A stretch of DNA of 59,341 bases from a virus. The position numbers were made by a program, and so were the translations under genes. This document shows, in pieces, positions 43,746 to 51,534 of this stretch. A model generated the notes under the pieces. That model was given only the letters and a program-made list of their open reading frames with translations, searched no databases and was not told where the DNA came from. Each line of letters begins with the position of its first letter. Position 1 is the first letter of the stretch. The DNA is taken from the IMG/VR virus record IMGVR_UViG_3300043429_000266, positions 1-59,341 of that record; one strand, given 5' to 3'.

Positions 43746-44004
43746 TTAATCGTTCGGCTCTTCGAGAGGGGTAACCGAACGAACGATTAAAACCTAATAA
43801 CCGTGAGGGTTCTGAAGGGGGTTGAAAAGTGACCGAACGATTAACCGAACGATTACCCGTTTGAACCATTCAGATCGACTACGGAGAGAGGCTGAAGCGC
43901 CCTCTCCTCCGTCCATCGAATCGTTTTTGGGTATGGCAAAAAGCCAATCGTTCGTTCGGCCTGATCGTTCGAACCATTACCCGAACCATTACCCACACGA
44001 TTAA
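43746..44004. repeat. Iteron region, about ten 12-bp CCGAACGATTA-type repeats
   Basis: Non-coding 299-bp gap between terS and the gene at 44009. Copies of CCGAACGATTAA or close variants occur at 43746-43757 (inverted), 43775-43790 (with an extra GAAC), 43833-43844 and 43845-43856 (tandem), 43946-43959 (inverted), 43963-43971 (partial), and 43969-43980, 43981-43992 and 43993-44004 (tandem, period exactly 12, CATTAC variant). A strong hairpin sits between them. Replication origin iterons or a multi-site operator are the best readings. Confidence 0.75.
43881..43912. other. Strong hairpin in the iteron region
   Basis: ACGGAGAGAGG pairs with CCTCTCCTCCGT with one bulged base, around CTGAAGCGC. 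No T-tract follows on either strand. It may mark an origin or a packaging recognition structure. Confidence 0.6.
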
Positions 44005-44008
44005 AACT

Positions 44009-44212
44009 TTAGTGGCCACCCCCTAAGCCTGACTGACTGGTTTTCATCTTTTCAAAGCTCTCCACCAGTTGACGCAACTGGCTCAAGGTGTACTCCCCCT
44101 CAGGCAACCAGACCCATGGTTCAGGGTTGGGGTCACGTTGGTGCTTCTGAGCACGAGAGATGGCCTCGAATGCCTCATCTTCATCTGTGGGTGGCAAGGG
44201 TGTATTGTTCAT
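44009..44212 (-). CDS. Hypothetical small protein
   Basis: A 67-aa protein: acidic DEDEAFEAISRAQKHQRDPN, then WVWLPEGEYTLSQLRQLVES. No family recognised. It is the last gene before the iterons. Confidence 0.6.
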   Translation of the reverse strand: MNNTPLPPTDEDEAFEAISRAQKHQRDPNPEPWVWLPEGEYTLSQLRQLVESFEKMKTSQSGLGGGH

Positions 44213-44214
44213 GT

Positions 44215-44490
44215 TCAGGCTCCTGGCAGGTCATGCGCTTCAATTGCATCGGCGCGGCCTTTTTCGTATTCTTCTTTGAGTCGACCGGCAAACACAGTCG
44301 CGACCCAATCTACAAAGATCTGAGCTGATTCTTCGGCCTCGCCGGTGAAGCACATCTTTGAGCCGTTAAAGTCAAACCCCCCGACCTGCTTCCCCTCTCG
44401 GTTGTTAAAGCTGAGAAGGTAGTTGGGCTTAGGTGCTGTTATGCCCACATTGCCGGTGTGGCTAATGATGTTGTCGTCGTATTCTTTCAT
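44215..44490 (-). CDS. Hypothetical protein
   Basis: A 91-aa protein with a beta start (ITAPKPNYLLSFNNREGKQV, GGFDFNGSKMCFTGEAEESA) and a helical end. No family recognised. Confidence 0.6.
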   Translation of the reverse strand: MKEYDDNIISHTGNVGITAPKPNYLLSFNNREGKQVGGFDFNGSKMCFTGEAEESAQIFVDWVATVFAGRLKEEYEKGRADAIEAHDLPGA

Positions 44491-44491
44491 T

Positions 44492-44653
44492 TCATTTTCT
44501 CCTAGTTAAAGCTGCGCGGTCAAGGTTGCGGATTGTTTGTTCAAGCTGCCGGATGCGCGCTTCCAGCTCGCTTATCTGAGTCGCTTGGGCTTTGATTATT
44601 GCCTCCGGACTGCGGTGCGGAACCGTGAGGCCGATGGGTTTCCTGTTGTTCAT
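44492..44653 (-). CDS. Small coiled-coil protein
   Basis: A 53-aa protein: NNRKPIGLTVPHRSPEAIIK, then a heptad coiled coil ATQISELEARIRQLEQTIRN. It overlaps the end of the next ORF (44541) in another frame; its regular Leu/Ile spacing makes it the more convincing of the two in that stretch. SD AAGGTG is upstream. Confidence 0.6.
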   Translation of the reverse strand: MNNRKPIGLTVPHRSPEAIIKAQATQISELEARIRQLEQTIRNLDRAALTRRK

Positions 44654-44750
44654 GTTTCACCTTCTTACCCCAGATGAGGTCGTAGTTGGAGCTGAAGCTC
44701 TCGTAGTTGGTAGGACGGCGTCCGTCGCCTTTGCCGGCTTCACGTGCCAT
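44541..44750 (-). CDS. Small conserved phage protein (AREAGKGDGRRPTNY type)
   Basis: A 69-aa ORF. The first 30 residues AREAGKGDGRRPTNYESFSS then NYDLIWGKK follow a pattern known from short phage proteins. The last 38 residues are low complexity and share DNA with the coiled-coil gene at 44492, so the second half may be under weak selection. Confidence 0.55.
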   Translation of the reverse strand: MAREAGKGDGRRPTNYESFSSNYDLIWGKKVKHEQQETHRPHGSAPQSGGNNQSPSDSDKRAGSAHPAA

Positions 44751-44994
44751 TGTTCATCTCCTTGAGTTTATCTTGAATAGCTTCCAAACTGGACGCCGCA
44801 ATTCTGTGAAATCCGATAGGTGTTTCCGGATACCAATGCAGCACCCAGACGCTGTCTTCGGCTACGGCTTTTGTGTATTCCTCTTGGGAAATGAAGTCGC
44901 GAAAATCGTAGAACTCTTCAACAGCCTCATAAACGTCACGGTGCTCGTTGTGGCTCAAGTGTAAACCGCACTTGTGTTCGGGTAACCAGTTCAT
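44740..44994 (-). CDS. Hypothetical protein
   Basis: An 84-aa protein, ATG 44994 overlapping the previous stop (ATGA). EHKCGLHLSHNEHRDVYEAV, ending WVLHWYPETPIGFHRIAASS. The last part resembles short phage proteins that end in W-P-x-TP-x-G-F. Function unknown. Confidence 0.62.
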   Translation of the reverse strand: MNWLPEHKCGLHLSHNEHRDVYEAVEEFYDFRDFISQEEYTKAVAEDSVWVLHWYPETPIGFHRIAASSLEAIQDKLKEMNNGT

Positions 44995-45275
44995 TTTTGC
45001 TTCTCCTTGAGGGCTTTGATTTGATCGTCCCAGCGTAGCGAGGTCTTGCCGCCCCATGCCTCTAACTTTTGGGCTAGGAAGTTTGCGTTGCCTTTGAACA
45101 ACCGCGCGTTCATAGCCATAGCGGCTACGACCTCCATGTCCGCCGCCCGAGCGTGAGCCTGACGTGCGTTGTGCTCAACCCCGCCTAGCGCAGAGTTGAT
45201 AATGCTGCGCATCATCTCTGGGTCTTGGCTCCGTTGGGCAACTTCCCGCAGGAACTTGATGTCGTCTTCGGTCAT
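44991..45275 (-). CDS. Hypothetical helical protein
   Basis: A 94-aa, helical protein: DDIKFLREVAQRSQDPEMMR and later NARLFKGNANFLAQKLEAWG. ATGA overlaps on both sides. No family recognised. Confidence 0.6.
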   Translation of the reverse strand: MTEDDIKFLREVAQRSQDPEMMRSIINSALGGVEHNARQAHARAADMEVVAAMAMNARLFKGNANFLAQKLEAWGGKTSLRWDDQIKALKEKQK

Positions 45276-45472
45276 TTCGGCTCCCGTGGTAACTTAGGCA
45301 GCGGTGCCCAGTGTGTGTAGAATGTCTCTTTGCCTTGGTACGTGCCGTACATAGCCACCCCGCCTTGGCCTAGCAGCTGAACCTTAGCCCCACGGGGGCA
45401 GGTGCTGATGGGCTGCCAGAAGTAGTTATGGTCTACCGCCGCCGCTCCTGTGCTGTCAAGCTGGGTGGTCAT
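45272..45472 (-). CDS. DUF551-like small protein
   Basis: A 66-aa protein: FWQPISTCPRGAKVQLLGQG and THWAPLPKLP, the start and end pattern of DUF551-type phage proteins (W-PI-T-P...HW-PLP). Function unknown; a small beta fold is expected. Confidence 0.72.
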   Translation of the reverse strand: MTTQLDSTGAAAVDHNYFWQPISTCPRGAKVQLLGQGGVAMYGTYQGKETFYTHWAPLPKLPREPK

Positions 45473-45594
45473 TTCTCGCTCCTAGCTGCCGCAAAAATAG
45501 TGTGGCCGCAACGGGCGCAGCACCACCAGTAGTCCTTCGGGTTGCGGTACTTGATGCCGAACAGGGTCGGCTCGTAACGATGTTTGCAGGTCAT
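45469..45594 (-). CDS. Very small zinc-finger protein
   Basis: A 41-aa ORF: MTCKHRYEPTLFGIKYRNPK, then DYWWCCARCGHTIFAAARSE. Cys3/His5 with CARC forms a possible zinc site. It overlaps the DUF551 start (ATGA) and is preceded closely by the membrane protein gene, which supports it as real. Confidence 0.6.
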   Translation of the reverse strand: MTCKHRYEPTLFGIKYRNPKDYWWCCARCGHTIFAAARSEK

Positions 45595-45597
45595 GTC

Positions 45598-45774
45598 TTA
45601 CTCCTTGTTTATTCCGTATATCCATCGCTCTGGCGGGTAGGCGCATCCACCTAAGAACGCTGCAGCAAGCACCCACCAACCCGAGTAACCAAGTTCGAAC
45701 ACGGCGTAGCCGATGCCACCGAAGATCATACCTTCCCACAGGATGATGTAGATCAGGTACGTGATCTCTCTCAT
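45598..45774 (-). CDS. Small membrane protein
   Basis: A 58-aa protein: REITYLIYIILWEGMIFGGI and YAVFELGYSGWWVLAAAFLG give two hydrophobic segments. ATGA overlap with the gene at 45771. A longer ORF in another frame here (45482-45802) is Arg-rich noise. Confidence 0.6.
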   Translation of the reverse strand: MREITYLIYIILWEGMIFGGIGYAVFELGYSGWWVLAAAFLGGCAYPPERWIYGINKE

Positions 45775-46328
45775 GCGTTCTTCTCCTTGAGATACGCTTC
45801 AATTGCTCTGCTATACCGCTCTATTCCACCAGAACTATCGCCATTAGATGACCTCCAAAGTTCAAGCATCTTTGTGGAATCTAACCCAACCCATGTGCGT
45901 TGTTGTGGTGTGGTGTTCAGCATGGCAATCACAAAATCCACTGCCGCCTGCTCATTTGGGCCAAGTAATTTTTCCTCGCGCTTGAATCTCTCCATGAAAT
46001 ACATTGCGCGGTGCGCCGTCATATTCGCCACAGGCTCACCCTGCTCTTGCTTGGCTCCAGATTCGCAAACGCATACACCACGCCATTCACCAGTCTGGTC
46101 GTGAACATCACCAGTGCCATCGCAGTATTCACATCGCTGCTCTTGCTTGGGTAACTGCGACTTCATCTTGCGAATCCAATCTTGGATGGGCCGCTCTTCA
46201 CGGCATTGGTCAAAGTGCTGTTGCGCCAGCCAGTCTAGTGTTTGTTCCGGTGTCATTTGTTCAAGTCTACGGCTACCGTCAGTCACGCCGGTTGCCACTT
46301 GCTTTTGTTGTTCTTGCCAGTTACTCAT
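45771..46328 (-). CDS. Zinc-finger protein with accessory helical domain
   Basis: A 185-aa protein. CEYCDGTGDVHDQTGEWRGV then CVC forms a DnaJ-like zinc motif (residues about 67-90). The C-terminal part is helical: WVGLDSTKMLELWRSSNGDS, YSRAIEAYLKEKNA. ATGA overlap with the primase gene. Probably an accessory protein; function unknown. Confidence 0.65.
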   Translation of the reverse strand: MSNWQEQQKQVATGVTDGSRRLEQMTPEQTLDWLAQQHFDQCREERPIQDWIRKMKSQLPKQEQRCEYCDGTGDVHDQTGEWRGVCVCESGAKQEQGEPVANMTAHRAMYFMERFKREEKLLGPNEQAAVDFVIAMLNTTPQQRTWVGLDSTKMLELWRSSNGDSSGGIERYSRAIEAYLKEKNA

Positions 46329-48454
46329 ACCCCGAACCTACCTTTCTCAATTGCATTGACCACGTCCTCGTCGACGCGAACATAGTGATTAGCGCGCCCC
46401 TTGGGGCTCTCAAGCTCAACCCGTACGATTGAGCCGTCGTTGATCATCGAGGTCATGGCGCGCTCCTTGCGGTCTTGGCTCGCCTTGACCCCGCCCTTAG
46501 CCACCGGCATGCGTTCGTAGTGTGAGCGCGAGTGGCCAGGATCCTTGCGGATCAGCTCCAGCAACTCATCACACATCGCGTTCCAGCTGTCCTGTTCGCG
46601 GGCCTCCTTGCGGTCTTCCTTGAGCTGGGCACGTTCGCCCTGCTTGAGCGGGCGGGCTACCGAGTGACTGAACCAGACGTCCTTGTCAAACCCGAGCACA
46701 TCTTTGTGGCGCTCCTTGTTAGTGACGAGGTCAAAGGTCAACTCACTGAACGCAGTAGGGAAGCGCACCTTAGCCACCTTGAGCACACGGGGTGCGTCTT
46801 CGCTGTCGCCGTCCTTGAAGACGGTGTACACACCCTGCGCATCACCCGTCCAAGCTGACGCACCGCGAGGTGAGAGCGAGTCGGTTTCCATCATCCCGTT
46901 GATCTTGGCAGCATGAGCCACGATGATGATCGGGAAGGCGGCAAACGCTTGCTTGATGTAGGCCATAGCGCGACCCACCTCAGCGTTGTCGTTCTCATTC
47001 TCAAGGTCAAACACGGCGTTGGCAGTGTCAAACACGACGAGCGGAAGAGCAGGGAACACGCCCCCGTCTGCGGTCTCGTTGTCAACCACCCAGTGGCGGT
47101 ACTCCTCAGCGACTTCGGCCACGACCTTCGGGTCTAGGCGGTGAGCGGGGATAACCCGAACACGGTCTTCAAAGTCGTGCGTACTCATTCCGGTGTAACC
47201 CCAAGAGTACAACGAGTAGATGACGCGCTGAACCTGCACCACGGACTCGGTAATGATGATGACGTTGCGGCGCACCTTGGGCATCAGGGGGTAGTCACTG
47301 GGGCACAGGTGAGCAGTAGCTAAGGCCATCGGCACAATCAGCGTGGTCTTACCCACACCAGGAGCGCCAGCAACCACGTTCACGCCGGTGCTCATGTAGT
47401 CGTCGTAGATGTATTCAAACATCGTGACCGTTGACGCGCCGCTCTCCTTAGCGTTACCCAGCGACAGCGGGTGCTTTTCTTTGGGCTCGGTTGAAGCTGC
47501 AGTTGTGGTCTTGTTGTTCCCCTTCCAACCGTTGTCAATCGCCATACGGAAGATTGAGCGGTAGGTGATTGAGTGCGGGGCGCTAATGTCGCGTTCCCAC
47601 TTACGGCGTTGAGCTGAGGCATCAAACTTGTCAGAGCGCGCGGCCCACTCAGTCCAAACTTTGTAGCCGTTCTCGCCGTAAGGCTTGAGCACCATACCCA
47701 CGTTGACCCACGTTGTGTAGTCATCAAAGTCAACGTGTTCAAGCGCCGAGCGGAGATCATCAAACGTCTGCGCAGTAGCCACCGGTACACCGCCGCGCTC
47801 AGTCAGGGAGTAGTCAACCGGCGCGCGAGCCTTGCTAGCAATGAGGCGGGGCAGGGGTGAAGGTTGAGCAGGGGTGGACTTACTCAGCGGTGAGCGCCCA
47901 GCTTCCCATTGGTAGATACCTGACGGGCCAGAGGTGGGTGCGACGCAGATGTAACCGTGGTGCTTCAAGTCAAGCCCCGCGCCTAGAGTTCCTGGATAGC
48001 TCAGGGTTGAGTCTGCGCTGAACAACCTATGCTCACCGCCACCTTGCGTTACCGCAGTGCAGTCAGAGTGCAACACGCCGTGCTCAGCCTCAAGCGCGCG
48101 GAGCGACTCGTCACCGCCGTTCTGCGGGTCAATGTCCAGCGCCAGCAGTCCTGAGGTTGACAACTCGATGCCGATACCAGCGTCAGGGTCAGTGGCCCAC
48201 CAGTCACGGATGGTTGCCTCATCGGTCGTAGCGTCATGATGACCGTGAGGTACGAGGTCTGATTGAGGATGCTTACCCGCCTTGTGGCCCTTCTCGTGGT
48301 TAGGGCGGCCACAGCGACATTGACCGTGGTCATCTACCGACCAAACGGGCAACACGTTCCAGCCGAGCTTTGCGTAGGCGAGGGCGTAGTCGAGTGGGGT
48401 TGGGCCTTTGCTCACTGAGACGTCCCACATGTGATTCTTATTCTTCGTCGCCAC
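46325..48454 (-). CDS. Prim-pol / PriCT / RepA-like helicase fusion
   Basis: A 709-aa replication protein. Residues 21-200 form a prim-pol domain: YAKLGWNVLPVW, a Cys-His zinc-type stretch CRCGRPNHEKGHKAGKHP, then LLALDIDPQNG (Asp107, Asp109) and GGGEHRLF. Residues about 228-305 are a PriCT-2 helical domain (WVNVGMVLKPYG ... YRSIFRMAIDNGW). A RepA-like AAA ATPase follows, with GAPGVGKTT, FDTANAVFDL and IIVAHAAK. It should both prime and unwind DNA. GTG start 48454 has GGAGG upstream and overlaps the previous gene by 17 bp. Confidence 0.88.
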   Translation of the reverse strand: MATKNKNHMWDVSVSKGPTPLDYALAYAKLGWNVLPVWSVDDHGQCRCGRPNHEKGHKAGKHPQSDLVPHGHHDATTDEATIRDWWATDPDAGIGIELSTSGLLALDIDPQNGGDESLRALEAEHGVLHSDCTAVTQGGGEHRLFSADSTLSYPGTLGAGLDLKHHGYICVAPTSGPSGIYQWEAGRSPLSKSTPAQPSPLPRLIASKARAPVDYSLTERGGVPVATAQTFDDLRSALEHVDFDDYTTWVNVGMVLKPYGENGYKVWTEWAARSDKFDASAQRRKWERDISAPHSITYRSIFRMAIDNGWKGNNKTTTAASTEPKEKHPLSLGNAKESGASTVTMFEYIYDDYMSTGVNVVAGAPGVGKTTLIVPMALATAHLCPSDYPLMPKVRRNVIIITESVVQVQRVIYSLYSWGYTGMSTHDFEDRVRVIPAHRLDPKVVAEVAEEYRHWVVDNETADGGVFPALPLVVFDTANAVFDLENENDNAEVGRAMAYIKQAFAAFPIIIVAHAAKINGMMETDSLSPRGASAWTGDAQGVYTVFKDGDSEDAPRVLKVAKVRFPTAFSELTFDLVTNKERHKDVLGFDKDVWFSHSVARPLKQGERAQLKEDRKEAREQDSWNAMCDELLELIRKDPGHSRSHYERMPVAKGGVKASQDRKERAMTSMINDGSIVRVELESPKGRANHYVRVDEDVVNAIEKGRFGV

Positions 48455-48743
48455 CGTCTGCCTCCTCTACCGCCGCATTTTTGTCTTGATAAGGCCGCAC
48501 GGGGAAGAGCGCGCACGTGATGACCGTGCACACTTTGATCTCTTCACGCTGGTAGCCACAGCACTGCAAGCACTTGACTCGGATGGCTGTGCTGCGGGTG
48601 ATTTGCCCTAGCAATGCGCGCTGAGTGGCCAGCTTGTGTTTGTCGGGAACGCTTTGTTCGACGTAAGCGTCGATCTTCTTGCGGTCATCGTTTTGCACCG
48701 CCCGTTCGGGCTTGATGCGGTTCTTACGTAGCAGGTTTGTCAT
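48438..48743 (-). CDS. Conserved phage zinc-motif protein
   Basis: A 101-aa protein. KCLQCCGYQREEIKVCTVITC then ALFPVRPYQ is a widespread C-x2-C...C-x4-C phage motif (quoted in part). The N-terminal helix is basic. Placed between helicase and primase; it may bind DNA. Function not known. Confidence 0.72.
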   Translation of the reverse strand: MTNLLRKNRIKPERAVQNDDRKKIDAYVEQSVPDKHKLATQRALLGQITRSTAIRVKCLQCCGYQREEIKVCTVITCALFPVRPYQDKNAAVEEADGGDEE

Positions 48744-48745
48744 TT

Positions 48746-50302
48746 TTATTCCTGTGGTTGTTGAAAGTGTTCCGCCGTGACGTTCCAGTACTTACCTGAC
48801 TTGCGGGCGGTGAGGTAAAGCGGCATGCGTGAGCCACGCACTTGCCATTGGAGCGTTCCGGCGAGGGCTGGCAAGTTTACTGCCAGTTTGCGGTTTTTGA
48901 AAAACAAGTGGTCGCCCGCCTTGGGGTTCTCGGTATTCACGAACAGGGTAGCATCGATGCGCGCGCCCTCAGGAGTCGTACATGCGTATTGAACCATGAG
49001 CACGGGCCGGTTAGGGTCTCGGCGGGTCTTTATGGGTACTGCGCTCACCCCGTGAACCTCAACGGTCAGAGTAGCGCCGTCCTTAGCCTGCTCACCGGTC
49101 ATGGGGTCAAGCGGGATCATCGAACGGACTCCTGGCAGCACCTTACGCTTAGATTTGCGCTCTGCCGGAGCAGCCATGATAGGGTCGCCGGCAACGCCGT
49201 TCTTCTCACGGACGTAAGTCTCAAGCATGTCAACACCGCCAAGGCGTTGTAGGTTGCCCACGAAGTCCAACAGCAGGCAGTTCTTCTTTGACTCGTGCAG
49301 GCGGGTTCCGCGCCCCATGATTTGTACCCACAGGTTTGAGCTGACCGTGGGGCGCAGGCAGACGATACAGTCCAGCGCGGGGAAGTCAAAGCCCGTGGTA
49401 ATTGTGTCAACCGAGCACAGGAAGTGAATCTCACCGCTCTTGAACCGGCGGAGCGTGTCATCACGGTCACGCTTGTGCATAGCGCCGGTCAGTATCGCCG
49501 TGGGTCGGCCCGTGACGCGACCGATTGTAGCCGCAGCGCGCATAGCCCCGTTCACGGTCGGGCAGTACACCGCGCCGTGTTTGCGGTTACGGGCGAAGGT
49601 GAGCAGTGACTTAGCTACACCCTCAAGCCACTGCGCGTCTTGCAGGTCGTTGACTTCTTCCATGGCGAAGTCATCATTCACCGTGACGTCATCTAGCTCA
49701 AGCTGCAGCTCAGTCTCAACGCCGACCAGCGGGGCGAGGTATCCATCCTCAACCGCTTGAGGCACAGTGTAAGTGTAAGCGAGGTGATTGAACCAGAACC
49801 GCTCAGGGTCATCACCGTAGATGAGGCCGTTGTCAGTGCGCCAAGGGGTTGCGGTCATCGCTAGGCGAGCAGCGTCAGGGTAACGGGTGAAGATGCGCCC
49901 GTACATGCCGACCTCACCGGTCTGGTGCGGAACGCGATGAGCCTCGTCAACCGTGATGAGGTCTGGGGTAGGTAGCTCGCCTCGCAGCGCGGGGTTGATG
50001 ATTGACTGAATCGTGGCGAACACAACCGGCGCATCAAAGTCAGCGCGATTCAGCCCTGAGCAGACGATACCGGCTTGCCGGCCCGTGTGACGGTAGTACG
50101 TCTCGGCGTTCTGCTTGACCAGCTCTTGAACGTGAGTCAGAACCCACGTGCGTTTCTCTTGATGAAATAAGTTGTACGCTGTGTCAGCAATGATGAGCGA
50201 CTTACCCGTACCGGTGGCGAGCTGAAGCACAGGGTGCTTGCCGTGTTTGATACTCAGCAACGCCGCATTACACGCATCACCTTGGTAATATCTGAGTTCC
50301 AT
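48746..50302 (-). CDS. SF2 DEAH-box DNA helicase
   Basis: A 518-aa helicase, first gene of the minus block. Motif I is ATGTGKS (residues 29-35), motif II DEAH near 118, motif III MTATPWR. The C-terminal helicase half has VYCPTVNGAM, TITTGFDFP and motif VI QIMGRGTRLHE. A last domain of about 120 residues is unlike the core. Such UvsW/Res-type helicases remodel branched DNA or start replication. GGAG lies 7 nt before the ATG in a leader shared with plus-strand genes. Confidence 0.9.
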   Translation of the reverse strand: MELRYYQGDACNAALLSIKHGKHPVLQLATGTGKSLIIADTAYNLFHQEKRTWVLTHVQELVKQNAETYYRHTGRQAGIVCSGLNRADFDAPVVFATIQSIINPALRGELPTPDLITVDEAHRVPHQTGEVGMYGRIFTRYPDAARLAMTATPWRTDNGLIYGDDPERFWFNHLAYTYTVPQAVEDGYLAPLVGVETELQLELDDVTVNDDFAMEEVNDLQDAQWLEGVAKSLLTFARNRKHGAVYCPTVNGAMRAAATIGRVTGRPTAILTGAMHKRDRDDTLRRFKSGEIHFLCSVDTITTGFDFPALDCIVCLRPTVSSNLWVQIMGRGTRLHESKKNCLLLDFVGNLQRLGGVDMLETYVREKNGVAGDPIMAAPAERKSKRKVLPGVRSMIPLDPMTGEQAKDGATLTVEVHGVSAVPIKTRRDPNRPVLMVQYACTTPEGARIDATLFVNTENPKAGDHLFFKNRKLAVNLPALAGTLQWQVRGSRMPLYLTARKSGKYWNVTAEHFQQPQE

Positions 50303-50426
50303 TCATGCTCCGAGTTATTGAGTTATAGGGTGTTGGCCGTTAGTTCCTCATTTCCACCTTTCGGTGCGCTGTCTCACAGCTCCTCATTTAACACGGCAGC
50401 CTCGGTATGCCGGCACCAACCCGTTT

Positions 50427-50470
50427 ATTTTAGGCAACTTTTTGTGTGGTGGTGATTGTTTTTTCAAATC
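50427..50470 (-). promoter_or_regulatory. Early promoter-type element, minus copy
   Basis: Minus-strand GATTTGAAAAAACAATC (50454-50470), 20 bp, then CTAAAAT (50427-50433). The pair matches the plus-strand copy at 57946-57990 with 16 of 17 bases in the first part and the same 7-mer in the second. It should drive helicase and primase. Confidence 0.6.
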
Positions 50471-50529
50471 ACGTTCAGGAAGTTGGTTCAAAAATACAAT
50501 GGAAATATTTTGGCGAGGGGGTTGTTTTG

Positions 50530-50554
50530 TTGAATTTTTTGAGGCAAAATTCAA
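50530..50554 (+). promoter_or_regulatory. Perfect 9-bp inverted repeat, putative operator
   Basis: TTGAATTTT and AAAATTCAA flank TTGAGGC. The right arm matches the TTGAGGC(T)AAAATTCAA block at 57978-57994. It lies 54 bp before the first plus-block ATG; no T-tract makes a terminator unlikely, so an operator or promoter part is more likely. Confidence 0.5.
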
Positions 50555-50607
50555 TACGTTGGTTCAGCAATGAATGAACAATGAATAACTTAATAACTGG
50601 AGTAACT

Positions 50608-51162
50608 ATGAAAACCATCAACGTCAAATCCGCCACCACCCGTGAACTGGTTGAGTTCTACAACGCTCATTCAGGTTGCGACCCGATCAAGAAGTTCAGC
50701 GATCGCCGCAACGCTGAAAAGAGAGTTGAGAAGCTCATGGCGGAGCGTCAGTTCAAAGCCCCCTCACCCCTCGTTGACAATCAACACTGCCCAGTGTGCA
50801 ACAGCGCTGATTTGTACTTCGGCAAACTGGTCAGAGAACAACTGGTTGACGAAGAACACATCGTCACCTGCCGCTCATGCGGTTACACTGTTGACTGGCG
50901 CAAGAGCAAGAACGCCAAGCCGGTCACCAAGGTCGGCCCCCGCCCCGCTATGAAGCAGTCTTTGAAGCTAGACCGCCGCATCCTGCACATTGAGACCGGC
51001 ACCGTCTACGCTAACGCATGTCAAGTCTGGAAAGCCGCGCTCGTTACCAGCTCACAAGGTGACCGCCTGTCGGCTACGCTCTACGGCGCTGCTAAGCGCG
51101 GCGAGTTCCCGACCCTCAGCGTGAACGGTCACACGTTCGAGTTGGCAGTGAAGGGAGAGTAA
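50608..51162 (+). CDS. Zinc-ribbon protein, first gene of plus block
   Basis: A 184-aa protein. N-terminal TRELVEFYNAHSGCDPIKKF then SDRRNAEKRVEKL is a helical pattern known from DUF3489-like and phage proteins. A zinc ribbon CPVC (61-64)...CRSC follows, then a basic C-terminal part with KLDRRILHIETGTVY that resembles a NUMOD1-type DNA-binding module. Early regulator or DNA-binding role likely. ATG 50608 fits the shared GGAG leader; an earlier in-frame ATG at 50581 lacks it. Confidence 0.68.
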   Translation: MKTINVKSATTRELVEFYNAHSGCDPIKKFSDRRNAEKRVEKLMAERQFKAPSPLVDNQHCPVCNSADLYFGKLVREQLVDEEHIVTCRSCGYTVDWRKSKNAKPVTKVGPRPAMKQSLKLDRRILHIETGTVYANACQVWKAALVTSSQGDRLSATLYGAAKRGEFPTLSVNGHTFELAVKGE

Positions 51163-51163
51163 C

Positions 51164-51427
51164 ATGAGCTACGACACTAACCCTTACGTATTGATGTGCC
51201 GCAGCAAGTATCTACACCTGAACGACCCACGTTGCTACAACGGCGCGTACTTTGATGCGGAAATGATGTGGGGTGGCTGGCAGGTGCTTGACCGCCTGTC
51301 CGATACCGAGACCGCAGCGCGTAAGCTGAAGTTCTGGCGCGAGCTGAACGACTACGCTGTGAGCCAGCGAGGTGAAGACTCTCGCCGTGAGTTCAAGATT
51401 GTTGAGCAGGAAGAGGTGGCAGCATGA
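51164..51427 (+). CDS. Hypothetical protein
   Basis: An 87-aa protein with many aromatics: YDTNPYVLMCRSKYLHLNDP, YNGAYFDAEMMWGGWQVLDR. The C-terminus is helical and charged. No family recognised. Starts one base after the previous stop. Confidence 0.6.
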   Translation: MSYDTNPYVLMCRSKYLHLNDPRCYNGAYFDAEMMWGGWQVLDRLSDTETAARKLKFWRELNDYAVSQRGEDSRREFKIVEQEEVAA

Positions 51428-51534
51428 GTAACTGGCCCTTCCCCCCGCTCACCGGCCCCGTGCCTTGGACTAACAAACAGAAGAGCGACTACGCTCGTCA
51501 GCAACGCGAACAGCAAGAGGAGTCACCGTTATGA
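51424..51534 (+). CDS. Very small Pro/Gln-rich protein
   Basis: A 36-aa ORF, MSNWPFPPLTGPVPWTNKQK then a Gln/Glu-rich end, tied to both neighbours by ATGA overlaps, which is the main support for it being translated. Function unknown. Confidence 0.5.
   Translation: MSNWPFPPLTGPVPWTNKQKSDYARQQREQQEESPL

Larger units (their letters stand above)
50303..50607. promoter_or_regulatory. Divergent control region
   Basis: The 305-bp gap from which both blocks are read. On the minus side it holds GATTTGAAAAAACAATC (50454-50470) and CTAAAAT (50427-50433) 20 bp further on, then a TATAACT/AATAACT/GGAG leader. On the plus side it holds AAAATACAAT (50491-50500), the inverted repeat TTGAATTTT-TTGAGGC-AAAATTCAA (50530-50554) and a second AATAACTGGAG leader. 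No ORF with coding character lies in it. Confidence 0.75.

Noticed and set aside
43822-44004. 60-aa plus-strand ORF through the iteron region
   Set aside because: Its sequence (NRTI, NHYP repeats) is produced by the 12-bp iterons and it has no SD.
45482-45802. 106-aa Arg-rich minus-strand ORF
   Set aside because: It is a frame shadow of the two small genes at 45598-45774 and 45469-45594, which fit the ATGA-coupled chain and have normal composition.
50530-50554. Inverted repeat as a terminator
   Set aside because: AT-rich arms, no T-tract, and no gene ends nearby on either strand; an operator is more likely.
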